A DNA stretch of 64,000 nt from Eudorina sp. 2006-703-Eu-15 (Eukaryota > Chlorophyta > Chlorophyceae > Chlamydomonadales > Volvocaceae): positions 1 through 64,000 of the forward strand of contig BDSI01000019.1 of the NCBI GenBank assembly GCA_003117195.1, written 5' to 3'. Of the stretch, positions 25,301 through 35,973 are shown piece after piece (position 1 is the first letter of the stretch; each line of letters opens with the position of its first letter). Below the pieces are notes generated by a model. It was not told the origin of the DNA and ran no database searches. It was given only the letters and a program-made list of their open reading frames with translations. A program made the position numbers and the translations under genes.

Positions 25301-25697
25301 GTGGTCGCAGGCGACGCCGCCAGGGCCGCAGGAATATGTTGTTAAGGTGGGATCCGCCATCATACTTATTATTGTTAATATGATGATGATAAGAAATCCA
25401 CTTGGCGGAATACATGTGTTGGACCGCATCCCATTCATCGAAACATTATGGTATGTATGCGCGCATTGCATGAATCAAGGTGCGCACTTGACGCCCTCCG
25501 TAAATCACGAATCCTGCTGATCCTACCATCCCTCCATCTGCCCGCCGCAGTGCGTCCCAAGCGAGCGCGTGGAGTCGTACTTGCTGTACAACCCTGCCAA
25601 GGACTACCCACTGATGCTGCAGAGCGCGCTTTGCGCCCGAGCTACACTGCAGTACGACCAAACGGAATGCGAAGCGGCGGTGGTCAGGTCCTATTAA
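19381..25697 (+). CDS. Secreted cysteine-rich protein B (type 1 subfamily), 15 exons
   Basis: Family not recognised. Exons: 19381-19448, 20083-20155, 20506-20585, 20925-21036, 21220-21283, 21884-21956, 22195-22269, 22997-23030, 23224-23285, 23794-23838, 24347-24447, 24649-24709, 25057-25084, 25311-25346, 25551-25697. They sum to 1059 nt, giving 352 residues and a TAA stop, without internal stops. Exon 1 is a signal peptide (SSIVVFVSIWSIIVSIAYC). The mature part carries 18 family cysteines, e.g. in PPCRFVPEG, TACNSDTANRC, SECKTPDC, GACYPK, YGTCTY, ALCARATLQYD. Exon 2 starts after a long polypyrimidine tract (20005-20082), which another frame would misread as a Ser-Pro repeat. The phase and the match to C and D decide it. 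Introns hold a SINE (intron 5) and a SINE scrap (intron 10). Likely secreted; role unknown. Confidence 0.82.
21428..21824 (-). mobile_element. tRNA-derived SINE with 12-bp target duplication
   Basis: On the minus strand the element begins with a tRNA-like head containing AAGGCATCGAGTC and the B-box word GGTTCGATCC, has a body of about 300 bp and ends in a (TTTC)n tail (plus strand GAAA repeats at 21428-21445). The flanks carry the duplication AGCCCTTCAGTA at 21416-21427 and 21825-21836. It lies in intron 5 of gene B. Related fragments are at 4030-4245 and 24066-24150. Confidence 0.85.
21975..22105. repeat. AT-rich low-complexity segment in intron 6 of gene B
   Basis: Runs of AATACTAAT, ATAATAATAG and similar words between exons 6 and 7. 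A comparable AT-rich block occupies the same intron of gene C (about 39095-39195), so it predates the duplication. Confidence 0.55.
24066..24150 (+). mobile_element. SINE head fragment
   Basis: Matches the tRNA-like head of the 21428-21824 SINE (CCACCGAACTTGGCCATTCC, AAGGCATCGAGTC, then a decayed B box GATTCGATCTGGGTCGGG). Lies in intron 10 of gene B. Confidence 0.6.
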
Positions 25698-28429
25698 GCA
25701 AGACGCTTGCACGTCCGGAGCATATGTATAGCAGCGGGATATACACTACTTATTGCCATACATGTGCAAATAAATGGTGATGTGGGCCGGCCCCAAGAGC
25801 TGCCGCGCAACCGCCTCCGTTACCTCCACATGTCGCGTTACCAGGGAAGCATCTCACCGCAAGGCAAGGTCCTGGAGGGCGGGGCAGTTGGTTTATGATT
25901 CTGCCCAGGCGGGTTCCCTGGACGGTGGCTTCGTGGTTGCCCCTGCGATGCGGTACGCGCTGCGGCCCCTCCTCTAGGGCGCTGAAGAGGCGGCGGTTGG
26001 ACTTCGTCCTTCGTCATGTCATGTGGCTTTGGTGGAACAAGGTTGCTGTGGACTGGGTCGCTGATCGTAAAGAGTGGGCTTGCCTGGGCGGACATGCGCT
26101 CTGGCGTTTGGATTCTTTTCTCAATCCATTGGCCATTCTCTACCCGATGGTGTTATGTGCTTGCTTGCCGGGACCTAGGTTATATTAGTTATATCTGTTG
26201 TGGGGAGACACCCTCTCCCGGCGCGTGTGATCCTGATCAGGCGCGGCATGGGGTGTCGTGATGAGCAGCGGCATTTGCCTCGTGCACGTTTACGTTGACT
26301 TGGAAAGACAGTTATGTGTGTACGTTGGTCGTGACTTGTTGGGTTAGCATGTGTGATTATTTGGGAATGCGGACGGAGCATCTCAACTAACAGTGCATGT
26401 GGGTGTCACCCTTTCGTTGCATGTGTTGCTGTTCCTCGATTTTTAACACTATCCGTATATGATACACGAGCGGTTTCAATACGGTCAATACACGATTTAA
26501 ACACTGCCCGTAAATAAACGGACTGAAAACGCGCAGGATGTATGCCTGTGCCAACGGCCCTGTGACAGCGAGCCCCGACACGCCGCAGTAGGTGCAAGCA
26601 ACGAAGGTCATAACCCTAGAACCGTGCGCAGTGCGTCGGTTATGGTTGACTTGCGCTGTTAGCCGCGGTAACTACGGTAACAACACACTGTCCCACTTGC
26701 CGCAACGGGCAACTGCCGGTACGGCAAGCTGTCTAATATCGAATTATATCAAACGACCGTCAATGTTGCTATCTTAAATAGTGTAAATATTTACGGGACA
26801 AAAACACTTTATGTCGTCCGGGACACCCAAAACACCTGCGAGATTTCATTTATTTGACGCTGTTGAGGGCCGGAAATCTGCCCTGCCCAGGGGGGAGGGG
26901 TAACCAAAGTTATTTCCGAAACACATTCTAAGAAGTGTTTTGGGGACCCCCAGAGGGACTAACCGCCCCTGCCCTACGCGGCGGTCCTGGAGCCAAACGT
27001 TGCCGTACATCCTCAAATCTTCGGATGCAATCCGGAAATTAGCGCATGTGCTTCTAGAGGGCGTTTCTAGGGACTAACCGATCGACCCAGCCGCGCCTGA
27101 GGTGCGACAGCCTGCCGCACAGTTGCATCAGCGAACAGTATACTTGCTTTGTAGCACAAGCACATACATCGTTTCTTCTTGCCATTGCCATTGCACTTGC
27201 ATTAAGCCAATCCCATGAACCCGCTCGGCGTCGGCTGGCCCCGCCACAAATCTCTTGTCCCCTCGCTGACCCCCAGCGAGTGTCATTTCCAAGGGCGCCG
27301 TTCGCAAATAGCGTCACGACTGCGTGCATGGGACCCCAAGGGATTCGTCCTAGCGCCAATTGCTCTTACCAAACGTCCGTGGCATTTGCCTGCATGTGAA
27401 ATTTCTGACTTCCCATTATGGGATTCTTGGGTCGGGTTGGGTCTCGCGGCTTTTGCGGTCTGGCCGCTCAGCCTTTTGATAGGCTTCCCGTCGAAGTATT
27501 ACTTGGCGGTCTTCTTCGTCGTGCCCCGGTCGGCGACGTCTTCTCGATGACGGCTTCGCTTCTGCGTGGTGGCCGCTGGGCTGGCGCGTCGCTCGTCCGA
27601 TGTGGATCTCTCTCGTTTGCTGGCAGTTTTGCAAACTGTCCGGACCCAGTTTTAGTGTGCGCGCGCCTTTTTGGGGAAAGGCGTTCGTCGCCGAATTGCT
27701 TGCAGCGCTGGAGGTTCACCATGGCGCCGCGCGTCGCGCCCGCGGACTGCGCCAGCCAGCGGCGCGGTTCGCTCTCGGTTGATCTCTTCGTCCGGCCTGG
27801 CGTCCGGCGGGGTTGCGTCTTGCACGCTTGGGTTGCGTCTCCATGTACGCCTCGCATCTGCAGCCCGTGCCGCCGCGCTCCGTTAGGGGGCGCTCTCGCT
27901 CAAGGGTTCGGCTTGCTGACAATTGTACCCCATCTCCCAGAGCTTGGCGTCCGCTCTGTGTCCAGGCGCTGGGTTGGCAGCGTTTGCGTGTTGAATGCCT
28001 GTGCTTGGAATACGGTCATACCACCGGGACCCGGTGGTTCGTCCCGTTCTCTGGTGCGGGGTTGGCTGCATCGGTATGTTGTTTCGTCTCTGGGGCCGGG
28101 TGGTTCGGGGTGCTGGGCTGGCAGCGCCTGTGGGTCGTTCGGCTGCTGGTTGTTTGCCGCTACCTTCTCCTGCCTTCGGGCAGTTCATTCTGTTGAAGGC
28201 TCGGGGTCTGGTGGTTCCTTGGCTGCTTTTCCTTTGGCGTGGCTCCCTGCTTCGTGCACGGCATGCCCCTGGGGTAGGATGCATGAACAGTCCGTCTGCG
28301 CCTGTACGGCGAGCGAGCAGCCTAATTGCTGGCCCCATTTGTAATGATCGCTTCCTAATGCCGATGCCGTGTCCTCGAGTCCTCGCTGGTTACCTTCCAA
28401 TATGCATCTGCAACGCCAGCTTCAGCCCT

Positions 28430-28560
28430 TAGAGACTGATTTTCCTGTCGTAGCTGTGGTGGCAGTGGCCCTATGAGCGCCTGCTGCTGTCGAAACACGC
28501 AGAACGAAGGAAACATTTCCTGGCCTGCCTCGGAATGTTTTATTCCTGGCACCTAGGAAG
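28430..28560 (-). repeat. Dispersed element fragment shared with 57355-57520
   Basis: The minus strand reads CCGAGGCAGGCC, TTCTGCGTGTTTCGACAGCAG, GGGCCACTGCCACCACAGC and ACGACAGG in the same order as the plus strand at 57355-57520. Two copies in opposite orientation show this is mobile-element sequence, probably part of the debris at 27050-28560. Confidence 0.6.
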
Positions 28561-28679
28561 GTCCACAAAAGCATGCATGTGCAAGCGTAGCGTTACGTAA
28601 AAACATTTACAATGCCGTCGTAACGAACGAGATCCGCTGTAAGGTTTATTTGCACAGCGACCTGCAATGCACCCATAAT

Positions 28680-28735
28680 TTGTTACCGTTACAAGGTGGA
28701 CCCTTAGTCCCGGTATGTAGTCCCGGCCGGGCGAC
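28680..28735 (+). repeat. Dispersed 55-60 bp repeat, copy 2
   Basis: Shares CGTTACAAGGTGGACCCTTAG and a CCGGCCGGGCG end with the copies at 12647, 29958 and 44317. Confidence 0.45.
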
Positions 28736-29147
28736 ACATATGAATGAATGAACGTTACAGCGGACACATGTGTCGGTTTGAGGTGTCATGTCCATTCCTC
28801 AACCAACCAGCACCGACCGACCGCCGGACGAGCCACCGAATGAACAACGGACAACAGAAAGCCAGCTCGCTAAGTTGACTGCAGCGAGCGGACCAACGCA
28901 GTCAACGCTCTCCAACGAACAATAACACACGCAACCATTCAATGTTACACCTAATTCGTGAGCAGGCCTGCGACCTAGCTAGCAATCATTGTACGTGCAT
29001 ATCCATGTGCGTGTGTGGGCACATGTATGTTTGTGCAGCGGATGCTAGCTAGCTGGGCAATCAAGTTGCCCTATCTACTTCACCTCCTGAACCGAACACA
29101 GAATTGTCGGTTTGTATATGTTAATGGTGGTTCTTTGCTTGCGTGAG

Positions 29148-32100
29148 TTACAACCATGATAGGTTGGGCTTGTTGCATGCAGCCTCGTCGTACTGCAAGC
29201 TTGGCATGGCGCACAGGTCGCCAAGTTTGAGGTAGGGGCCATCAGTCTTGGGGTTGTACAAGTCCTCTCCCCGCTCTCCATTGTAGACACACTGCGATAC
29301 GCACACGCACATTACATGCCTTCTTAGTTCACTGGGTGACTGCTGTCAACACAGATGGGCGTGTGTCCCTCGCAACCACGCGCTACCCCTGAATATGCCT
29401 TGCTCGGTGGATAGGTAGGTAGGTCTCAAGAGTGATAAAACAGGACGTGTGTATCGATCGTGCACACACGAACATCGATACACATACAAATAATACAAAC
29501 AGCTTACACGTTTTGCGCATGCATACATGCGGGCAGTCAGACGCATGCTGGAAACACTCATCCAGGCGCCCCGTGCCATGTCATTTGTGCGCATCACTCA
29601 CATCGACTGGCTACCGATGAACAGCGAAACATGGGTACTTCACTCATACCCTTATTATGCCCACGAAAAAATGTTTGCATACAGATAATAGCTGTGTCTT
29701 AATATAACTCACCTTGAAGCCCGGTGCTGGATCAGTCACGTTAGCCTGCAAACAGCCGTCCCGTGTCAGTTGTATGATTACGACGTTGTGACACATGGAA
29801 CTAGTCGTGTGTGGACCAATTGTAATAGTACATACGTAACTGAAATATAAGTGAAATTAATTGAATACAGAAGATGTAAACTATAGTAATGTAAATGTAG
29901 CATAAACGTATATATAATATAACGGTAAAAGAAGTATCAAAGCAAATATATCATATATCTGGGCCCCGTTGGAACGCCCGGTCGGGGCTAAGGGTCCACC
30001 TTGAAACGGTTACAATAACAACACCAATAATACAAAAGGGAGAATAAGTACCCTAACAATTAAAATATAACGTAACATAACATAGCTTAATATTAAGATA
30101 ATAAATGTGATATTTTATAATATTGTATTATATTATAACATAATCATAAAATACAACATATATCAAACCTCAATAGATTTTCAATAGGACTAGATTGCAA
30201 ATTAAGAGGGTGGCAGATAGATTGGGCAGGTGCGTGTCGCTCCGGCTAGAAATAAAGCACCAACCAGTGCAAGCTCACTTACGTTGTTAACCCACTTGCT
30301 AGTGTCCACCCAGTTGATCAAACTGCAAGGCGCATATACATGTTATGTCAGCTATGGGCCCACCAGTCAGCAGGGCTTGCTCGCATGTGGTTGAGGACGA
30401 TGCAACTGCAGCAATCAAAAACACATACCGCCATATGCACACCTACTGCCCAACCTAGCTAGCATGTCTGGCTCGCAAACGAATTGTGGCAGCAGCGACC
30501 CAAACAATGCTGTAACGCCGCACTGGACTTCATCTCATCACACATCATCACCATCTATTAAGGCACGCACAGCGGCACGTGTATCTGATCGCACGCCGCC
30601 TCACCAGCCGAGCTCCAGGCAGTTGCGCACAGAGTCGTAGTTGGTGATGTTCAACAGGTTGGCTGGTAAAAGGTAATAGACACACACACGCATGGATTAC
30701 CTAGATTACCAGGAAATTAGGATTATTAGTTAGAGCCTTAACAGCACGGATTCCCACGCAAGGAGTTAGGGTCGTGACAGCACTGGTTCTCACGGTGTTA
30801 AGACAAGCATTCGCATCACGCACGATGTGATTTAATATATACCAATCCAGCAGGCGCGTCAGGCGCACAGGGGCGACATAATAGGGTTTCTATTGATTCA
30901 GTTTCGCAGGTGCCACATGCACGTGCTGCACCCTTATTTTGCATGTACCCACACGCACGCAAATGATAACAACATATATACCTACAGGTATATTAGCTAA
31001 TGCACCACGCGCGCGCGTACCTCCACCGACGTCCACGTCATTTGCACGTGCGCACATGACCGCGTAAGCACTGTTGATTCGCAACCTGGACATGATGTCA
31101 CAGTCCCCGTAGATGGATTGCCTACATGAAGAAAACAATGGCAAGAGATCGTGGCAATGCTGCATGTATAACGAGAGGAGGATGTATTTTTATATACACT
31201 GATGTGTTCCGTTCGGGCCCTTGGGCTGCTGGCTGGAGCTTCTGGAGCTCCAACCCGAAATACCGTTAACGTAAATCATGGCGAGGATATGTAGGTGAAC
31301 GAGTAGATAGGTTCTCCTTAGAATACGTTCGCTGTCAACCATGTATGTAATCCAAAAACGAACGGTACAACAACGAACGGTATTACGGCACAACGGTACT
31401 GACCATGACATGATATCCAGAGGGTCGCCATCAGCAGCCGCCGCCCTGTGTCGATCAAGGGCAAGCAAATTTCCCAGCCAGCAGGATGTATATGTGGTAC
31501 CAACATGTATGGTGCTGGCAAGCTCGTCAAACCGAAGGGTGTGTGCGTGCCGCGTGTGAACGAAAGATTGACTAGCACTTGGCATGTATGTACGTTCTCA
31601 CGTTCTCACACAAGCACAAATATCCATCCCGGATTGGGTATTGTACATCGCGATGTATGCGCAGAGCGCTACGCAAAGACACTAAGCAAATAAAGAGCCG
31701 CAATTATTATACGGCAAAACTTCCAGAACGGAGCATCAGTGCCCGCGCACGTGACATTCTCCTGCTCACCACTGGCTGTAACCCATTTGGTTCCAGGTGC
31801 CGTTGGGGAAGAGTGCAGCTTCCACCTGAGGGTCGACATACATCAAACATTGATGCGAAGTCGTTCGTTCAAAGAAATAAATGTTTACGGCGCGCGCGGC
31901 ACTAGCTCGTATTTCTATACATTACCACATACATACGCAACCCACGCTTCGGCATCCATAATAATTGTAACGCCATCATCATACGCACGACGCATGGGCG
32001 GCCGCCGCTGCGGATGGGCTGTGTCAATAGGACGCATTTAAATACAGCCCATATCGATTCTACCGGATTTCGGTACCCACCAGCGACTTCGGGAAGCAAG

Positions 32101-35100
32101 CACCGTATTACATAGGCCTGTATCGGAAAAAGCGTGTGCGTAATGGGTGGGTGTTGCCGTTGGAATTATTGGAATTGATGTACGCAGTGTGGTCGACCGC
32201 CTTTCTATAACTTCACGGCAGGGAACAAAGCAAGCATCAGGTAATAAACACAAACGGACAGATACAACGGATAGGGGCCAAGTAGATAGGGGCGAAGTGG
32301 TGTTACAAGGTACGCGCCGGTGTTCCCCTGCTGTCACTATCGATGTAAGCTGAACATGCATCGCAGCCGCGTGAGTACGTAGTACATCGAACGTATACAC
32401 CTAAAACATACACCCGCAGCCCACGTACCCTCCAACGATGCTCTGGACGATGGCAATCGACCTATTATAGCCGCGAATGCCACCGAAGAACATGACCTCG
32501 TTCCTGCGCCATGCAGCAGTTGTCAAGCATTAGTAAATAGTAAATAGTAAATAGAAGTAAACAGTGTGCAGAACGTAAGTATAGCATCATGAATCGCCTG
32601 CTGTTTGCTTCTGCACGGGTCTACGTACATACGTCGACCGGGCATGTACGACGCGTACCCAAGCAAGATCATAAGATCTATGGGCCATTATTTTTGGTAG
32701 CTGCATGCATGGCATCGTGCGTGTGTATGTGTCGCAGCGGCGGTTGTTGAATGTGCCCGAGGACGGACAATGGCGATGGCTGCGTGTACTGCGTGCCAAA
32801 GAGTAACAGCGAGATTCGCCCCGAAGTCCTCATTCCGTGTGGGATGGAGAGATTGCTAGATCGCTAGTGACGCTATCCCGGACATGCCGGGTGGGTTGCT
32901 GTTACCAGCTGCCCAAATAAACGTCAAATCGTTACGTTACATACGTTCTCACTATTCTCACCAAACGCAGTTGTCATTGCCGACACCGCACTCATCCTTA
33001 TACTTCGGCGGGCAGGCGTACAACTCCTTGCCAAGCGTCCCTGAAGCGACGGTAGGCGGCATTGATCCAACCGGCAAGGTACGGGGTCGTCATTAATTAG
33101 CCACCTGGTGTCAATTGTATCGCTCAGAATCCAAGAACAACGAAATTAATCATATGCGGTTGATTGATGAAACCCTAGCCGCATAGCTAGTGCTATCTAC
33201 GGGATCCGTCTGCACATGTCATTGCTGCTGTGCAAATCTGCTGGTTGTTAAACAAAATGGCATGTTCCTTGGATTCGGTGTGCTTACCGTTGCAAATCTG
33301 GTCTCCTTGAACCTTGGCGTCGTACCCCGTTTTGCACCTTCCCGCACGTGGCTGCAAGCATCAACGTATGCAGCAGACTCAAGACCAGGGTACGATTGGG
33401 CATGCGTACACCGCAGCGCAGCAGCGTACATGCACGTGCTCGCGTAACGAAGGGCGTGCTGATAGGGTATCTTAGGGACCTGCCGGCCGGCCATACGTCA
33501 AGTTGCTGACATCTCGTGCATGACACGGCGAAGCCCTAGCTTGCAGCACGGCAGAGCGCACCTCCAGGTAACAGCGGTTGGCGGTGTTGTTGCGGCAGCC
33601 CGCGGCGCGCTGGGGCGGCGGCAGCTGGTTGTACTTCTCACACGCGTCTTGGTAGTTATAGATCAACACGTCCTTCCTGCAAGCACGTGCCGGACGATTG
33701 GACTCGATGTCTAACTACATTAAGAACTCAAACAGACATCCGCGGTAGCACGTGCGTGCCAATTCGCCGCGACATGATGGCCCGAGGTTCATGTTGCGTT
33801 ATGGTAGTTATGGTAACGAAGCTCGATCTCAAGACATCTAAACGCGCACCGTGGAAGATCAGAGCGGTGTAGCAGGGCATGTGCCCGCAACGCTGGATTT
33901 ATTTCCGACCTGGACACTTCTGCTTGCGATGAAGGAAGCCTCCCGCCAGGCCATGAACTATCGAGCGAGTGCGCGAGGGAACCACCGCCCGCATGTGGAT
34001 TCCAACTCACTTTGCAAACGATGATCCTGTCTTTCCAATCGTCTTGGTAAATACTGTCTTCACATACTCAGGGTTCGGCGCGCATGAGGGCTGCGAGGGC
34101 GGGCGGGATGCAACATATTGGAACATATACACAAGCGCGCAATAAAACACACCATGGCGTGCCGGTCGGGCGGACTGGAAGGACGAGTCCCGCGTCACTT
34201 CACGGGCGAAGCTGTTACAGGAGACATGCCGTTTATTGCAACGTCAACACGGGGCATTTACGGTTATGTGTGTGATTAAGCAAATGCTACTTATCATGCT
34301 GACGACTCCCCACCATAACTTTGACAGTGGGCGGGATATCTCCATGGCGCCCCCCGGTGGGTGGTCGGGATCATCCTTGACGCCTTTCGAGCTAACCGCT
34401 GTACGCTTAAAACGCTGACGTGACATTAACGAGAACTCGGAATTGAAGCGGACGGTGCGTGGCGCTGGTGGTTGGCGTGGAAGCTCGTCTCGCGGACCTC
34501 GGATGGAGATGAATAATGGGGTGGATTGGATAACATTAAGCGGTACGGTCACCTTTCCGTCCTAAACAACGGATCGCTTTGGAGGGCTTCTCAAGCAATG
34601 GGCAAGGCAGGGTACGTTGCTGCGGTCAGCGTTAGACCCGACGAGCAGTGCAACGATGCACGACTGAGCTCGTGATCCATGAGTGCGCCTAGCTAGCTAT
34701 CTTGTTGCCACGCACATCCGCCCTAAACGCGCACACATTTCCCAAGGGGACCGAGCGATCATCTCCATATATCACGTGCACTACGTTTCAGCATTTGCCC
34801 GCCGCAAACTCGATGCCCACGCAGCACGCTTCTCTCCGTCGCCCCCATACTTACACTTGCCAGCGGCGTTTCCGCTGTGTACAAGCAGGGTTGCGGTCTA
34901 CTGGACCTGCGGCCCGTAAATAGTTTATTCGTTTGTGTGAGAATAGTGACGGGTGGACGGCGAATACATATGTGTCATCAGGACGAAGCAAGTCATCTGA
35001 ACGTGCGAAGCCCGGGAATGCCATGCGTATAGCACGCAGCACCAGACTGGGATGTTAGTTCACGGATTGTTATGTATATATGACAAGTCATCATGGGTCT

Positions 35101-35477
35101 GTCATGCTCCACGATTAAGACCCCGGAGCGCGGCGGGGGCGCGTGCGGGGAAGCGACCCACGAATGACGCAAAACCGCACATCAGAAGAAGCATGGCATG
35201 TTCAATCTATTCTCATTCAGATATTCAAAACTTTAGTAATGTGATATGAGTGTGCCGATAATTATGAGGATTGCGTTGCGAGAGGCGAACGGACCAGTTT
35301 CAAGCATGGCACATATTTGTTGTAAAACACACAGATATAACAGCTAAAGTATATTAATTTGTTTCATTTCCCCATCACTCACGCTGCTTGTGTTCCCATG
35401 GTGCCGCAGGCGACAACAGCCAGACACCAAACGAGCGCTACGCGCGCAAAGGCAGCCGCCTGTTCACTTCGATTCAT
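29148..35477 (-). pseudogene. Secreted cysteine-rich protein E (type 2), with premature stop in exon 8
   Basis: Second copy of D. Exons (high to low): 35477-35383, 34906-34855, 34090-34011, 33676-33562, 33351-33288, 33040-32962, 32503-32429, 32117-32081, 31825-31770, 31445-31404, 31121-31021, 30662-30605, 30322-30283, 29745-29713, 29291-29148. Lengths equal those of D except exons 1 and 2 (95 and 52 nt). All splice borders and phases are intact, and the frame would give 356 residues. However, exon 8 reads ATG TAA TAC where D reads ATG TAC TAC, so translation would stop at about codon 190, losing 7 of the 18 cysteines and the last half. Signal peptide in exon 1 (VALVWCLAVVACGTMG). Everything else looks maintained, so the lesion is recent, a polymorphism, or a base-call error. 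Confidence 0.78.
29835..30175. repeat. AT-rich intron segment of gene E with embedded dispersed repeat
   Basis: Intron between exons 13 and 14 of E. A/T-dominated except for 29958-30015, which is a minus-strand copy of the dispersed repeat (GGGCCCCGTTGGAACGCCCG, then GGGTCCACCTTG and CGGTTACAA). Confidence 0.5.
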
Positions 35478-35973
35478 GCTGAAGATTTCTGCGATTGTAA
35501 AGAAATGCATGTGGATAAAGAACCTTTACACTCGTTTACGTATGCTGCTGCTGTTCGCACGCCGCGACGTTGCGATCAACGCAAACACAACAAACAAGTT
35601 TATAATAAATTCCTCCTAAAACTCTCACAGTAACAAACAACTGCAGCTCACCAAATTGAGTAGGCTGTCGGGCACGTATGGAGTAACGCAAGCTCGTCCT
35701 CGTTGCAAAGAATAATTTATACAAAATTCTAAAAGCTGCGACAAAATGTATAATGTCGTATGTAAAGATGTGGGCCCTGTGATAAGTGGCTGTTGTTCGT
35801 GATGCTGCGTACGGCTGTACGCCCGCCGTATCAGTGAGGATGCAAGGCCCCAAACGCCAGTATTAATAACAGTAAACAATCTCTGAGAAAATGAAAAATA
35901 TGAAATCTATTGAACAATTTGAAAGTGATTAAGTTGAAACGAATAAAGGTTTATAAGTACTGCATTAAGAGCA
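35478..35973. promoter_or_regulatory. Shared divergent promoter region of genes E and C
   Basis: 496 bp between the start codons of E and C. It contains the same dyad block as the D/B region: TACGGC, nine bases, GCCGTA (35810-35830), then TATCAGTGA and GCAAGGCCCC. Nearly the same intergenic length and the same motif in both pairs support a bidirectional control region copied with the genes. Confidence 0.6.

Larger units (their letters stand above)
25698..29147. other. Convergent intergenic region between B and E, transposon-like debris
   Basis: The 3' ends of B and E face each other across 3.4 kb. Two GC-richer blocks (25780-26270 and 27050-28440) contain long charged minus-strand frames (26095-25838, 27857-27468, 28338-27883) with no motif I can name. 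One at 28552-28355 has an RQQQALIGPLPPQLRQENQS stretch that could be a coiled coil of a retroelement ORF1 or gag. The plus frame 27418-28344 is open by composition only. I see no supported host gene. Confidence 0.5.

Noticed and set aside
27418..28344. 308-residue plus-strand open frame
   Set aside because: GC-rich composition keeps frames open on both strands here. There are no domain, repeat or splice signals, and the block looks like minus-strand element debris.
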